NCBI GenBank assembly: GCA_027946365.1
Contig: JAPEUQ010000005.1
Location: 62,001-126,000 of the forward strand
DNA: 64,000 nucleotides
Source of the DNA: Kalmusia sp. IMI 367209
Taxonomy: Eukaryota; Ascomycota; Dothideomycetes; Pleosporales; Didymosphaeriaceae
Reading direction: 5' to 3'
Both the position numbers and the translations under genes were made by a program. The stretch's first letter is position 1. The number at the start of each line of letters is the position of its first letter. This document shows, one piece after another, positions 36,225-46,084 of this stretch. Below the pieces are notes generated by a model. The model worked only from the letters and a program-made list of their open reading frames with translations. It had not been told where the DNA came from and ran no database searches.

Positions 36225-36375
36225 ATACCTAAGATCCGTGTGACTTAACCCTAACCTACACCTAGGGTCCGTATAACCTAACCTTAACCTACACCTAAGG
36301 TTTATATGATCTAACCCCAACCTATACCCAATGCTTAGTAATAGCTAATTTAATCCTAACCTATTTATGGTTAAC
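36225..36375. repeat. Telomere-like subterminal tandem repeats, right end of hAT
   Basis: Three or four units of about 33 bases, each with CCTAACCTACACCTA-like core (complement of the left-end TTAGG motif), run up to the right inverted repeat. Confidence 0.75.
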
Positions 36376-36396
36376 CTCAACCCATTTGCCAGTCTA

Positions 36397-36404
36397 TTAT
36401 AGAG
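36397..36404 (+). repeat. Right 8-bp target duplication of the nested hAT
   Basis: TTATAGAG matches 30420-30427 exactly and in the same direction. Confidence 0.88.
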
Positions 36405-39021
36405 GGATGCTACTACAACACTGTATAAGGCCAGATGAAGTAATAGCACTCCTTTTATCCTTTGTCTAATTTTAAACGCTCTGCCTTTCTTCCATATCTA
36501 TGTATACTCGTTATAAACACGTTCCGAACATGTTATAGAGGTCTTATAGAGTAGATTAATAAGCTGTATATACTCTATCTGTGTTGAGGCGTTAAGAAGA
36601 CTCATCATACGGCCCCATGCTGAGTCCTATATTTACTCGTCTCCAATAGTTGCTTTTGTTATACTATATTAAAAATGGATGTAATAGAATTATATAGTAT
36701 ATCTTATATATTAGGTCTAGTGTCGTCTTTGAGGGTTAAATGATTAAAGATATTAGTAGAATCCTAAAAGTATGATTAGAATGCGTTTAGAATATATCTA
36801 GGTGATTATATCTATAGCCTACATCCAGTCCATATTAATAGTAATACCCTTAAAGCCTATATTATTTATATACTTCTACTGGATTGGCCTTTGAACATGT
36901 TTAGAACATTCATCAAAGAAAGTACTTATTATAAGTTAATATATATTACGCGTTTTAGTATCTATTATAATCCTTTTAAGCGTAAGAACTATAGATATTA
37001 GAATATTCCTTAAATATATTTAGAATATATTTACGTACGCTTTTTCTCTTTAGAATAAAATATAATAATTAAGACTTTAGACTATAGTCGTTAAAGATGT
37101 TTATAGGATATATTTATCTAGAAGGTCTCTTACTTTAAGAGAATCTTGGCCCCTTCGTTATAGAAACAGATAATGATATTACTAGATACTAATAAAATAA
37201 TATGATGGATATACGCCTAGTATTATTTATAAGTCTGTTCTAAATATATTTAGAATCTATTCCTATTTATAGTTTCTAGGATTTAATTATAAGTCTTTTA
37301 ATTAAAGATTATACCTTTAAGTCTACTTTTATATAAAAATTATATAAGCTTTTTTATTTAATTAGTCTTGAAATTCGATCCTTATTAGCAAAAGTAATAC
37401 TAAGGTTCTTAATATTTCTAAACCCTTTTAATGTAAGGTAGGCTACTAGTTATAAAGAGTTTAGAATTAGGCTGAAATATGTTAGAATCCTATTCTAAAT
37501 ATGTTCTAACATTTACATATATACTATATAAGGCTAGGCGTTAATATTAAATAAAGGATATTCTTAATAGCCTAGAGCTACTGCTCTCTAGTATATGAGG
37601 TAGAGGAGGGATATAAGAATATGTTCCAAACGATTAGAATAATATAAGAAATAGCCTTAATATTAATTAGAACTAGAATATTCTAAATTACTAGATAAGT
37701 ACTACTCTTAATTATTGCACCTTATCCTTAGGGGTGATTAACTCTTATATTATAGTTAGAATCCATTCTAAACGTATTCTAGTAATCTTACTATACTTCT
37801 TTATTCTATAAACTCTAGGCTTAACCACGTTATAATACTGTTTAGTAGCTTCTTAATTAGGGAGACCATTAATAAAAAGGTACTATAGATACTAAATATT
37901 AACCTTTAGATTTACTAGCCATATAAGGTAACTTTTAGTATGCTAAGTAGACTAGTGCTAGCTTATATAGCTAATATACTACTAACGCTTACTAATGATA
38001 GGCTAGAATACGTTAGAAGACTATTCTAAATATATTTAATTCTATACCTACTAATTATTGATGTTGGTGGAGTATAGAAGTATATATATCTTTTAATTTA
38101 TATACATACCTACTCTAAATCTTTATAGAGCACTAAGATATACGCTATAAGTATAAGTAAGTTTAGAATAAGCTTTAAACGTATTCTTACCTAATAGCCT
38201 CTTCTTTCCTATAGTTTTCTTCCCTATGATTAACTACTTAGAGCCCCTTAGCTTTTTATATAAAGTATTATCTATTTTATTATAATAATATATTCGTAAC
38301 TCATTCTAAAGGTATTTATAGTGATTAATTCTAGAATAATTATACTTAGATCTTATTACTATTCCACCTAGAAATGGGGATACTATATAATGGTGTTTAT
38401 AGATATACTACTTTAAATACTAAAACTAAAACATGTTAGGAATGTATTATAAATATATTCTAGTAGTCTAGTAGCCTTACCTTAGTAGTAAGCTTAAATA
38501 CATCTTCTCTTAATAATGTTTAACTATTATCATTACTTAGTATTTAAATAACGTAGACGTAGCCATTTGGTATACCCTTTAGATATACTAGAATAACTAA
38601 CGTATATTCTACGTCCTATATAGTAAGTGGTAGTGTATGACTATTACTAATAGTAAATACTACTAGTTCTTTTCTTTAGAATAAGTTATAAACGCGCTTT
38701 AAATATGTTCTAGTCTTACTAACCTCCTTAATATTATACTTAGGTTCTTCCTCAGGCTCTGGCTTAACATGGGAGCTAAAATTATCATCCTTAATTAATT
38801 AAAAGATTAGAAAGGGGTTAAAGACTACTAGGGGTTGACTTATACTCATATCTACGTGTTTTAAACGTATTTAGAAGCAGCTTTCTATAAATTTGAATTT
38901 TATTAATATTTTATTAGGTAATAGGGTATAAGTACTTTGTCAGCTATTTAACTGACTGACCTAACTTGACTATTAAGTCTAGTCGCTTGGCGGCTCCACT
39001 TCTTACCTTTTCTAGTATAGT

Positions 39022-39059
39022 CAGGTCGGCCGAGGTAAAAGCCAGGTCCGGTTGACCTG
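39022..39059 (-). repeat. Right terminal inverted repeat of the outer element
   Basis: This is the inverted copy of 27569-27606 with one G/A difference. The end is GC-rich and not decayed, unlike the interior. Confidence 0.9.
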
Positions 39060-39066
39060 CGGCCTC

Positions 39067-39077
39067 GCGGAGAGCGA
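39067..39077 (+). repeat. Right 11-bp target-site duplication of the outer element
   Basis: GCGGAGAGCGA repeats 27551-27561 exactly. Confidence 0.82.
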
Positions 39078-40379
39078 CACCGCCAAAGCTTGACGTACAA
39101 CTAGACTGTGTTCGGATAGCTGGGCGCTTACCTGGCGCTCATCAGCCAACCGACACGCACTCAACACCATGCCAATCCCCACCCGCGTTAGGCTTCGCGT
39201 GCATGTCCTGCACGTTCCACCGTCCCATACCGCCTCGACTGCCTTCGTCATTCGCTGGCTGCGCGTAGTCATGCGAACGCGCACACGCCGCACGGAAGAA
39301 TGGCGACTCCGCAGTGGCATCCTGATGCCGAGGCGAGAAGCGAATTCTGGCCCTGATTCGACTGCCCAACTAAGAGATGGCGTATTGTCTGAGTTGCAGT
39401 CACGTCTGTCCGTCGCGGACGACGTAGCTGTCCTGTCTGTCTGTCGACGATTCACCCACTCCAGGTCTCACATCAGACTCGAATTCATCCAGACGAGCGC
39501 GAGGCGTTCCTGTCTGCCGTACGACCTTGCATGAACACAAAGACGTCAATCTCACCAACGCTCGGCAACGCGGGCTGCTGAATCCATCCGCTGCATCGAC
39601 GCCGCCTCCCGCTTAGCGTAGTCCGCACCAGCAGGTCATGCCGCCCCATAGCCATTGGCTTTCCGTTGCGCTCGCCACTCACAGCCTAGAGCTGCAAGGT
39701 GCTCGAGATGCTGATTCCCCATCGCGGACGAGGTCCCAATGCGAGCAGGGAGCGCGATATTGCCCCTCCCTTTTCGTCAATCTCGCTGGTCGGCACCCCT
39801 GCGCAGCGATCTTTTATCACATCTTGGCCCAATAGCGTGGGGAGGTGTGCGGTGTGAGCGGTTGAATCAAAAATGCCGTTGGTTGCGGATACGCAGGCAC
39901 CCTGGACCCTGCCTCGAGCTCTCCACTCCCGCAAGGGACATAAGGATCGCTAGCGGCACAGCTTCCGCCCGCTATCTGATCCATCGACGCCCGAGCGCGG
40001 TCCTCTTGTACTGCTCTTGTCCCCTCTTTTCTCAATCTATGTATCTTAGCATCCACTGCGCATATTGTTGTTGAAACGAAGAGCTGGATCTCCGTCATTG
40101 TGTGTGTGAAACAAGGTCGTACGGGAACATCGCCGATCCGCAAAACAAAACACCAACCCTCTAGGGCGAATCACACTGCATTATCACAGCCCACGAAAGG
40201 TCGCACTCGTATTCCATGTAAAGAGGATTCGTTCCACTTCTTAACGCATTGTCCGCCAAATTGCTGCCGTTTGGCCTTGGCCAACCCTCCGCTCTGGATC
40301 GCGCTTCTGCTGGCAGAGGTGTTCCATCAGCTGAACTCCCCGTTACGACTCGTCAAGCCAGGATCTCCAGGAATTCGAC
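39078..40379. other. Intergenic between transposon and ferric reductase gene
   Basis: GC-balanced DNA with short arginine/serine-rich chance frames on both strands. The last few hundred bases are likely promoter and 5' leader of the ferric reductase gene. Confidence 0.5.
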
Positions 40380-42878
40380 ATGCCAGCACTTCCAGAGGCG
40401 CTGGTGCAACGGGCGGGCGTAGCGTTGGAGCACTTCGAAGCCGCGATATCACTAGCCGAACGCGAGGTGGCTGGGTCCCTCTCAACTCTCGTCCGCCGAA
40501 TAAACATACCAGCCAATTCAACGAGTCCACCAGGACTGATCGAGGCCAACACACGAGATCCATGGAACAAAAGCGACAAATATGCGCTGGCTTATGTCTA
40601 CTTTTGCATTCCGCTGCTCGTCGTTGCTGGCCTGCTGCGGTACTACCATCTGTTTACGGATAAGATCCGGACGGCACTCCACCAAGAAGAGGTACAGAAA
40701 TCCGCCAAGATAGCATCTCCCGACTCCGACTATGAGATGTCAGTCCTGTATACTGACAAGTCAACCGTCAAGTTCTTTCCGCGCGAGGGCCCGCTTCCTT
40801 CTGCCCCGCAAACCCAGTCAAGTGTTTCGTCTGTCGGATTCATCAACAGCTGTGTGGCCTTTTTCCGTTTCATCTTCTACAGGCCTCTTCGAGAGATTCA
40901 GATCCGGAAAGGATGGAGACCTTTGGTGTTTCCATCACTCGCTGCTTGTGTAATTGTAATCCTCGCATTGGTTTTGGGCATTGGCTACACTTTCATCCCG
41001 CAGCCACTCTTCTGGGATAGCATCGCCTATGGATCACCGCCCATGGCTATCCGATCGGGCATGATGGCGGTAGCGCTGATGCCTTGGATTGTTGGCCTTG
41101 CGATGAAGGCAAACATCATCACACTCGTTACCGGCATCGGCCACGAGCGATTGAACGTTCTACACAGATGGGCAGCGTATCTGTGTTTGGTTCTCAGCAT
41201 CATTCATACCGTCCCGTTCTACATCACACCTATCTGGGAAAAGGGGGCTCGGCACGTATTTGAGTCATTCTTCAAACAGGAAGGCTTTTACGCTTATGGT
41301 ACTGGAATCGCCGCGCTCGTCCCGCTTTGCTTTCTCTGTGTACACTCACTCGAGCCGCTGCGCCACTGGATGTACGAACTGTTCGTTTCCCTCCATGTAC
41401 CCGTCTCCATTGTCTTCCTTGGCATGCTCTTCTGGCACTGCCACAATTATCTCACATCGTGGAACTACCTCTTTGCCACCCTCGGCATCTGGCTAGTCTC
41501 CTACTTCATGCGGCTCTTCTATCTCAACTGGGCGAACCCCTTCAAGATGGCATGGCTTATTGGAGACGAAGCAGCCGTAACTATCATGCCAGAAAACGCT
41601 ATCAAGATTACAATCCCGACTCAGATGAGGTGGAGGCCCGGCCAGTATGTCTACCTCCGTATGCCGGGTATCTCCGTCTTTGAGAATCACCCTTTCACCA
41701 TTGCATCACTATGTGATGACGACTTCCCCTCGGAATACGGCGAGGGCTACCGTGACATGGTCCTCGTCTTCCGCCCGTTCGGTGGCTTTACCAACAAGGT
41801 CCTTCGTAGTGCTCTCGAGCACGGCCCGTGGCACACATATCGCGCGTTCATCGACGGACCCTACGGCGGTATGCAACGACGTATCGAAGCTTTCGACGAT
41901 GTCGTCCTAATAGCAGGAGGCAGTGGTATCACTGCCATCGTCTCGCAACTACTCACGCTCATCAAGAAGATGCGTGACGGCAAAGCTGTCACGCGCAAAG
42001 TGCACGTCATCTGGGCTCTCAAGCGCCCCGAGACCATGGAATGGTTCAAAGAGGAGCTGCGAATATGCCGCGAGTTCGCACCCCCAGAAGCTGTGGAATG
42101 CCAATTCTACATCACGACCGCCAAGCGCAACGCCGGCGGCACCCTCGTCAGCGCAAAGACCCCCACCCGTCCCGTCTCCCTCTTCTTCCACGACAAGGTC
42201 AACGACGCCTTCCAGAACATTGCAGATCACCGCGTTTCCGGCATCTCCTCGAAGCGCCACTCCGCGCTCATCCGCGACGAAGCGCAGGGCGACCCTGAAA
42301 AAGAGAAGGCACTACGCGCCGAGAACGAGGATAGCATTACCGCGCTCCCGCAAGCACGCCTAGTCCCCATGAACCGCTCGCGCCCACACCTCGATATCCC
42401 CACGGGGAATACGTCAAACCCCGATCTCATCACGCCTGTCCCGCAGCCCATCTCCGCCCGCCGTCAAGACCGCAATCTTTCCCTTGATATTAGCACCGCG
42501 CTCTCCGCCAACCCAGATGCCAGCGTCTATCAACACAATCTCGCCTCGCCCACACACCCCACTGGCCCGGTCCAAGGATTCGACTTCGGCTTCCCCTCCA
42601 CACCGACCGAGTTCCAAAAGAACCTCATGCGCTTCGCGTTTCTACCCGCGGCCGTCAAAAAGAAGGACGGTTGGTCGACCGAGTATGGACGACCGGACCT
42701 GAAATTCCTGCTCCGCGAGATGGGAAAGAGCTTTGGGAGGCGGACTTGTGTATTTGTGTGTGGACCTGCGGGAATGCGGACGGTCGTTAGCGAGACAGTG
42801 GCGGAGATGCAGAGGAGCGTTTGGAGTGGGAGCGGCAGAGATGAGATTTTCCTACATGCGGAAAATTATGCGTTGTAA
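40380..42878 (+). CDS. Ferric reductase-type transmembrane NADPH oxidoreductase
   Basis: The protein has 832 aa in one exon from ATG 40380. Members pass electrons from cytosolic NADPH through FAD and two hemes to extracellular metal for iron or copper uptake. A first membrane helix lies at about 70-87 and a core of six or seven helices at about 180-385. Heme-binding histidine pairs are His262/His276 (HRWAAYLCLVLSIIH) and His339/His353 (HVPVSIVFLGMLFWH). The FAD motif HPFT is at 437-440, preceded by RPGQYVYLRMPG. NADPH motifs are GGSGIT at 513-518 and CGPAGM near the C-terminus. A long insertion of low complexity (about 610-750) separates the last two NADPH motifs. All cofactor residues are present. 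It could serve iron, copper or superoxide chemistry; metal reduction is the usual role of this FRE layout. Confidence 0.95.
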   Translation: MPALPEALVQRAGVALEHFEAAISLAEREVAGSLSTLVRRINIPANSTSPPGLIEANTRDPWNKSDKYALAYVYFCIPLLVVAGLLRYYHLFTDKIRTALHQEEVQKSAKIASPDSDYEMSVLYTDKSTVKFFPREGPLPSAPQTQSSVSSVGFINSCVAFFRFIFYRPLREIQIRKGWRPLVFPSLAACVIVILALVLGIGYTFIPQPLFWDSIAYGSPPMAIRSGMMAVALMPWIVGLAMKANIITLVTGIGHERLNVLHRWAAYLCLVLSIIHTVPFYITPIWEKGARHVFESFFKQEGFYAYGTGIAALVPLCFLCVHSLEPLRHWMYELFVSLHVPVSIVFLGMLFWHCHNYLTSWNYLFATLGIWLVSYFMRLFYLNWANPFKMAWLIGDEAAVTIMPENAIKITIPTQMRWRPGQYVYLRMPGISVFENHPFTIASLCDDDFPSEYGEGYRDMVLVFRPFGGFTNKVLRSALEHGPWHTYRAFIDGPYGGMQRRIEAFDDVVLIAGGSGITAIVSQLLTLIKKMRDGKAVTRKVHVIWALKRPETMEWFKEELRICREFAPPEAVECQFYITTAKRNAGGTLVSAKTPTRPVSLFFHDKVNDAFQNIADHRVSGISSKRHSALIRDEAQGDPEKEKALRAENEDSITALPQARLVPMNRSRPHLDIPTGNTSNPDLITPVPQPISARRQDRNLSLDISTALSANPDASVYQHNLASPTHPTGPVQGFDFGFPSTPTEFQKNLMRFAFLPAAVKKKDGWSTEYGRPDLKFLLREMGKSFGRRTCVFVCGPAGMRTVVSETVAEMQRSVWSGSGRDEIFLHAENYAL

Positions 42879-44917
42879 TACTCTACTTTGGTCGACTTTT
42901 CTTACGATCTTTTGGCACTGTGCATAGCCGGATGGGACGGATGGGATTGGATTGGATGATTATACCCCCCTTTTCAGCTTTTCTTTGTAATTTTTATGAT
43001 GGGGTCTGTTTATAAGAAAGCCATGAGAGATTTGATGTGGAAGAGAAACATCCAGTCATGCTTGTAACGACAAGAGTTGCTTGATACAATGCTGTCACGG
43101 TTCTTAGACCGTATACTTAATACATAACATCAAAGAAACTGGTCTTTATGCCTTCGCGTGCTGTGTTCGTTGGAAATATACGAGACGTTGCTTCCAACTC
43201 ACCCGTATGTAAAGCCCACAGCTCGAATACATTGGACAAGGATGACACCAATGAATGCCTAATATAGCGATGGTGAAGCGAAGTGTGACGACGTCTTTCT
43301 GTTTGTAACGACCCATGCGAGACAATGCGAGTGTAACGCGGCTTATGAGAGTAATTTTGGGATATAGGAATATGGCACTTGCCGCGTAGCGTCGGGCGAG
43401 ATCACTTGTGGCTTGCATGCCACTGTATCGGACCATTCAGCTCGCGTAGCTTTTTAGACCTGTTTTCTAGCTCCCGAAATTAGATCGGTATTCGACGCAG
43501 GTTTCATATTATGCTATTAGACGTTAAGCATGCTCATGTCGACCGCCACAGTGGAAGAGTAGGTGAGAATTATGCTTTACCACAGACGGTTATTGCCAGA
43601 TAATGATACGTACTGTAGATGATCGACCCAGCTATTGGATTTTGCTACTTGAATCTTGGGTAGATAGGGATAGTATGACCACTCATATGGCGAAGTACGA
43701 CGTTGATGGTGCTGCAGATTCCTCTTGAGGTGGTTGGTAATTTTCCCGCTCAGTGCAGATAGAGGTGGCACATGGGCGCGTCTTTGAAAATTAGAAACCC
43801 ACAGCAATATCATTGTCAATTTTCAATGGACGTTCAATAAGTGCATGTAGTATGGAACAACTATGAGCATTAGAACGACAGATGCGACGTAGACTATGAA
43901 GAGTTAGAAGCGCACTCATAGCCCTAAGGAGACAATAATTCCGATACAGACTAGGGCTATCAATCGGGTAAGGGAAAGGCCATATAGATGTTCTATGAAT
44001 ATAGGGTTTTCTAGACATTTGTTAAGCGTTGGTGGAGGATTAGACGTTAATATTGACTTTACTATTACTAAATGGTCATTTAGTGTCTTTTGAATTCTAT
44101 GGGGTGAATCAGAACAGTGGTTGCAAAGGTTCAGCTAGAGATCACCTCTGAGTACTCCTTGTCCCAATAAATGTACTGTCATGCCGTACTAAGTCTTACA
44201 AATTTTATGCTCTCATATCGTCGTCTTCCAAATTGCCCATTCCGAAGGAAATTCTTTGGTAAGCTTAACAGCTTCCCGTAACATCAAAGCGTGCTCAATA
44301 TGCACAACATCCAGCTGATAGACCCCACATACTCATTACCTGCCTATATTACTGCCCCCTAGTATGTCACTCGTGTCTGGACATGGATTTGCGGCTGTTC
44401 TCGACGAATATCTGTGACAAATATAGTGGTGCTCTTCTTTATTTATCGTTCTACTACGAAATAGAGGGCTTATGTGGAGCTTAACACGGACCAGACACTC
44501 GCTGGTCTTAATGCGCATCTGCGTTATGAAGTGGCGCACTCCAAATGCAGTCGATCGCTCATCTTGGCGTGCTGCATATATGCCGTAGCTCGAGAACGCG
44601 TACATCGATTCTCCAGCTGTATCGGTCGATTCGCCGTCATGGCTGTTGGTTGTAATTCATGTAGGATTATTCTCCGAAAGAGATGACGGTTAGATAGATA
44701 TTGAAGTCTTCTTCTCCGTTGCGTATATGACTGGTCTATTAGGCAGGATACATCCAACATAGTTAACCATTTGTGGCTTGTAAATTCAAAATCGTGAGGT
44801 GTTTAATCTACGTACAGTAATTCCTCGCTCAACAACCCGATCAATTCTAAAGTAGTGCACATACCCTAACCGTTATCGCACATTCAAACCTTATACCGTC
44901 CGCGTTTAAAGTAGATC
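42879..44917. other. Intergenic, no gene recognised
   Basis: Two kilobases between convergent genes. Minus-strand frames near 43577-44018 and 44336-44760 lack domains. In particular no prenyltransferase motif follows the terpene synthase stop at 44918. Confidence 0.5.
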
Positions 44918-46084
44918 CTACTTACTCTCACCCTCATCGTTGTACCTCGGACAGTTTGAACTCCAGAAACAGTTCCCTCCTAACATTATGCCCATAGCAT
45001 CAACATATTTCGCCATCTTCCTCGACCCTGCGTACCGTTCTCGGACCTCCGCACCAAGCTGCCTTGTCTTCTGCTCATGTTGTACGATCAATCCCTTGAG
45101 ATAAACCACCGCGTCGTCCTCAGTCAGATCGTACTGCTTCATGATTACAGGCACGGCATTCCACTGACGGTCGGCGGGATCGTTGCGCTCGACGTTCCAG
45201 GAATATAGGTCGTTGGTAAGGCCCATAGCACGGCCAGCGGAGAGACAGAACTCGTGGCATATGTCTTGCTCGGCACGTGTGAGGCAAATGCCAAGGGTCC
45301 ATTGCATGAACGATTCCATGATCCTGTAGAAAGTCAGCGTACAACTTAGTACAGAGAGCGTACAAGAATTACCAGAATCCAACATTGATAATCCTGAACT
45401 CAGTATACTCCTCAATTCCTGGTAGAGAGCTCTTCTTGCTATCGTAGTCTTTAAGATACGACTTCAGAGCGTCAATCACCCGAGACGCGCCCTCTTTATC
45501 CATGCACACGAGGCGCTCGGCGAACTCATGGAAAAGGCCCATTATCAGCATTTTACGGCTTGGTTGTTCGGGAACTTTGTCTGTTTCGAGAGAGTCGCGG
45601 AGCTTAGCGTGGACTTCGACGGCTTTGTTGTGGGGGATGTCTTCTGCGAGATCTATTTCCACTGTTAGTGACTGAGACCCAACTCCTCGCGAAGGGATTG
45701 CGAAGTAGGCTTACCATCATACATCCAAAGCGTTTCAATTATCTCGGTAGCAAGCTTGACGCGCTCTATCTTCCCATACGGCCATGTGATGGCGAAGAAA
45801 TTGCCATAAGGGCCTGCAGAATGCGAACGAAGTTCCTTGTCCTTCGCAGATGGAACAATGTCAAGCCACGTCTTCCGGGCGGCGTGCGCACCTTGGGTAA
45901 TTTGAGACTTGTCTGCATGAACACGCACGGGGAATGTGGTAATGCAGGATGGCGAGGACGAGACGTCAATTTTGGTTGCGGATATTGTGTTGATGGATCG
46001 GGAGGAAGAATTGCGTGGGAGGCTGGTAAGCCACGAGGGGCGTTCGGGGTGGGCTAAAGAAGGGCTGAGAATTTGTACGGACAT
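44918..46084 (-). CDS. Class I terpene synthase (cyclase domain type of chimeric fungal synthases)
   Basis: Three exons, 46084-45715, 45652-45373 and 45323-44918, join in phase to 351 aa. The first acceptor was chosen at AAATAG because it restores the metal motif. Class I synthases ionise a prenyl diphosphate with Mg and cyclise it. The aspartate motif DDLAED is at 123-128 (LWMYDDLAED). The NSE motif NDLYSWNVE is at 254-262 with Asn254, Ser258 and Glu262. The terminal CPRYND supplies an RY-type pair. TNDLYSWNVERN and GGNCFWSSNCPRY resemble the N-terminal cyclase half of fusicoccadiene-type chimeric synthases, yet the protein stops where the linker to the prenyltransferase would start. It is either a true stand-alone cyclase or a truncated chimera. 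Metal motifs are intact, so activity is likely if a separate prenyltransferase supplies substrate. Confidence 0.9.

Larger units (their letters stand above)
30428..36396 (+). mobile_element. Nested hAT-superfamily transposon, about 6 kb, RIP-degraded
   Basis: The ends are inverted copies of TAGACTGGYAAATRGGT (30428 onward and 36396 backward), with C/T and G/A differences. A perfect 8-bp duplication flanks it. Telomere-like TTAGG arrays sit just inside each end. The hAT C-terminal dimerisation domain is readable near 35590-35770 on the plus strand. The intron-like repeats of the outer element stop at its borders, which confirms that it was inserted into that element. Confidence 0.9.
29643..38723 (-). 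repeat. Family of mutually similar introns, minus-strand gene of the outer element
   Basis: Clear members: 38674-38723, 38426-38480, 38145-38190, 38003-38047, 37472-37516, 36764-36822, 30082-30142, 29849-29896 and 29643-29695. On the minus strand most read GTAAG/GTAAA, then an ACTAGAA-like block, then TTTAGAA, then ATTCTAAY 15-20 bases before a TAG/AAG/CAG acceptor. They are 45-61 nt long and align with each other beyond the splice signals. None lies within the nested hAT. Confidence 0.7.
29100..38849 (-). pseudogene. Unidentified intron-rich gene B of the outer element, split by the hAT insertion
   Basis: It starts at ATG 38849 (MSISQPLVVFNPFLIF, then SSHVKPEPEEEPKYNIKE), about 170 bases inside the right inverted repeat. 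Introns at 38674-38723, 38426-38480, 38145-38190 and 38003-38047 can be removed with phases that agree across five exons. These give VFKVVYL, YSIPISRWNSNKI and HTKSYLIWLVNLKVN, among other segments. Left of the hAT the same strand continues with IHNTITISNNKDELLLP, RGRRGSSKPKGAS and a coiled coil LEVAKARFKLNKEIYEF. The left limit is uncertain, near 29.1 kb. Stops are almost all at Gln/Trp/Arg-type codons. It may be the transposase of the outer element, but I see no DDE signature I trust. Confidence 0.6.
27562..39066. mobile_element. Large TIR transposon, about 11.5 kb, carrying a nested hAT element
   Basis: The ends are inverted copies of a 38-bp core (27569-27606 and 39022-39059) with one mismatch. 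Beyond the core each end has seven less conserved bases, then an 11-bp direct repeat. The GC-rich ends enclose strongly AT-rich DNA. Without the inserted hAT (30428-36396 plus its 8-bp duplication) the element is about 5.5 kb. It carries two convergent intron-rich genes of unknown type whose introns share a common sequence. An 11-bp duplication with long inverted repeats would suit a Mutator-like element, but no MULE transposase was recognised, so the superfamily is open. Stops sit mainly where CAA, CAG, CGA or TGG would be expected, as after RIP. Confidence 0.85.

Noticed and set aside
28131..38870. Heat-shock-element-like arrays (GAA/TTC units)
   Set aside because: Spacing is 10-11 bases rather than contiguous 5-base units, and the blocks fall inside introns; intron homology explains them better.
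27562..39066. Starship-type giant element
   Set aside because: No DUF3435-like tyrosine recombinase was recognised at either end. The long inverted repeats and 11-bp duplication do not fit the usual short Starship ends.
39021..39455. 144-codon minus-strand frame at the right edge of the element
   Set aside because: It runs across the target duplication and into the inverted repeat, and its Arg/Ser-rich product matches nothing. It is a chance frame in GC-rich DNA.
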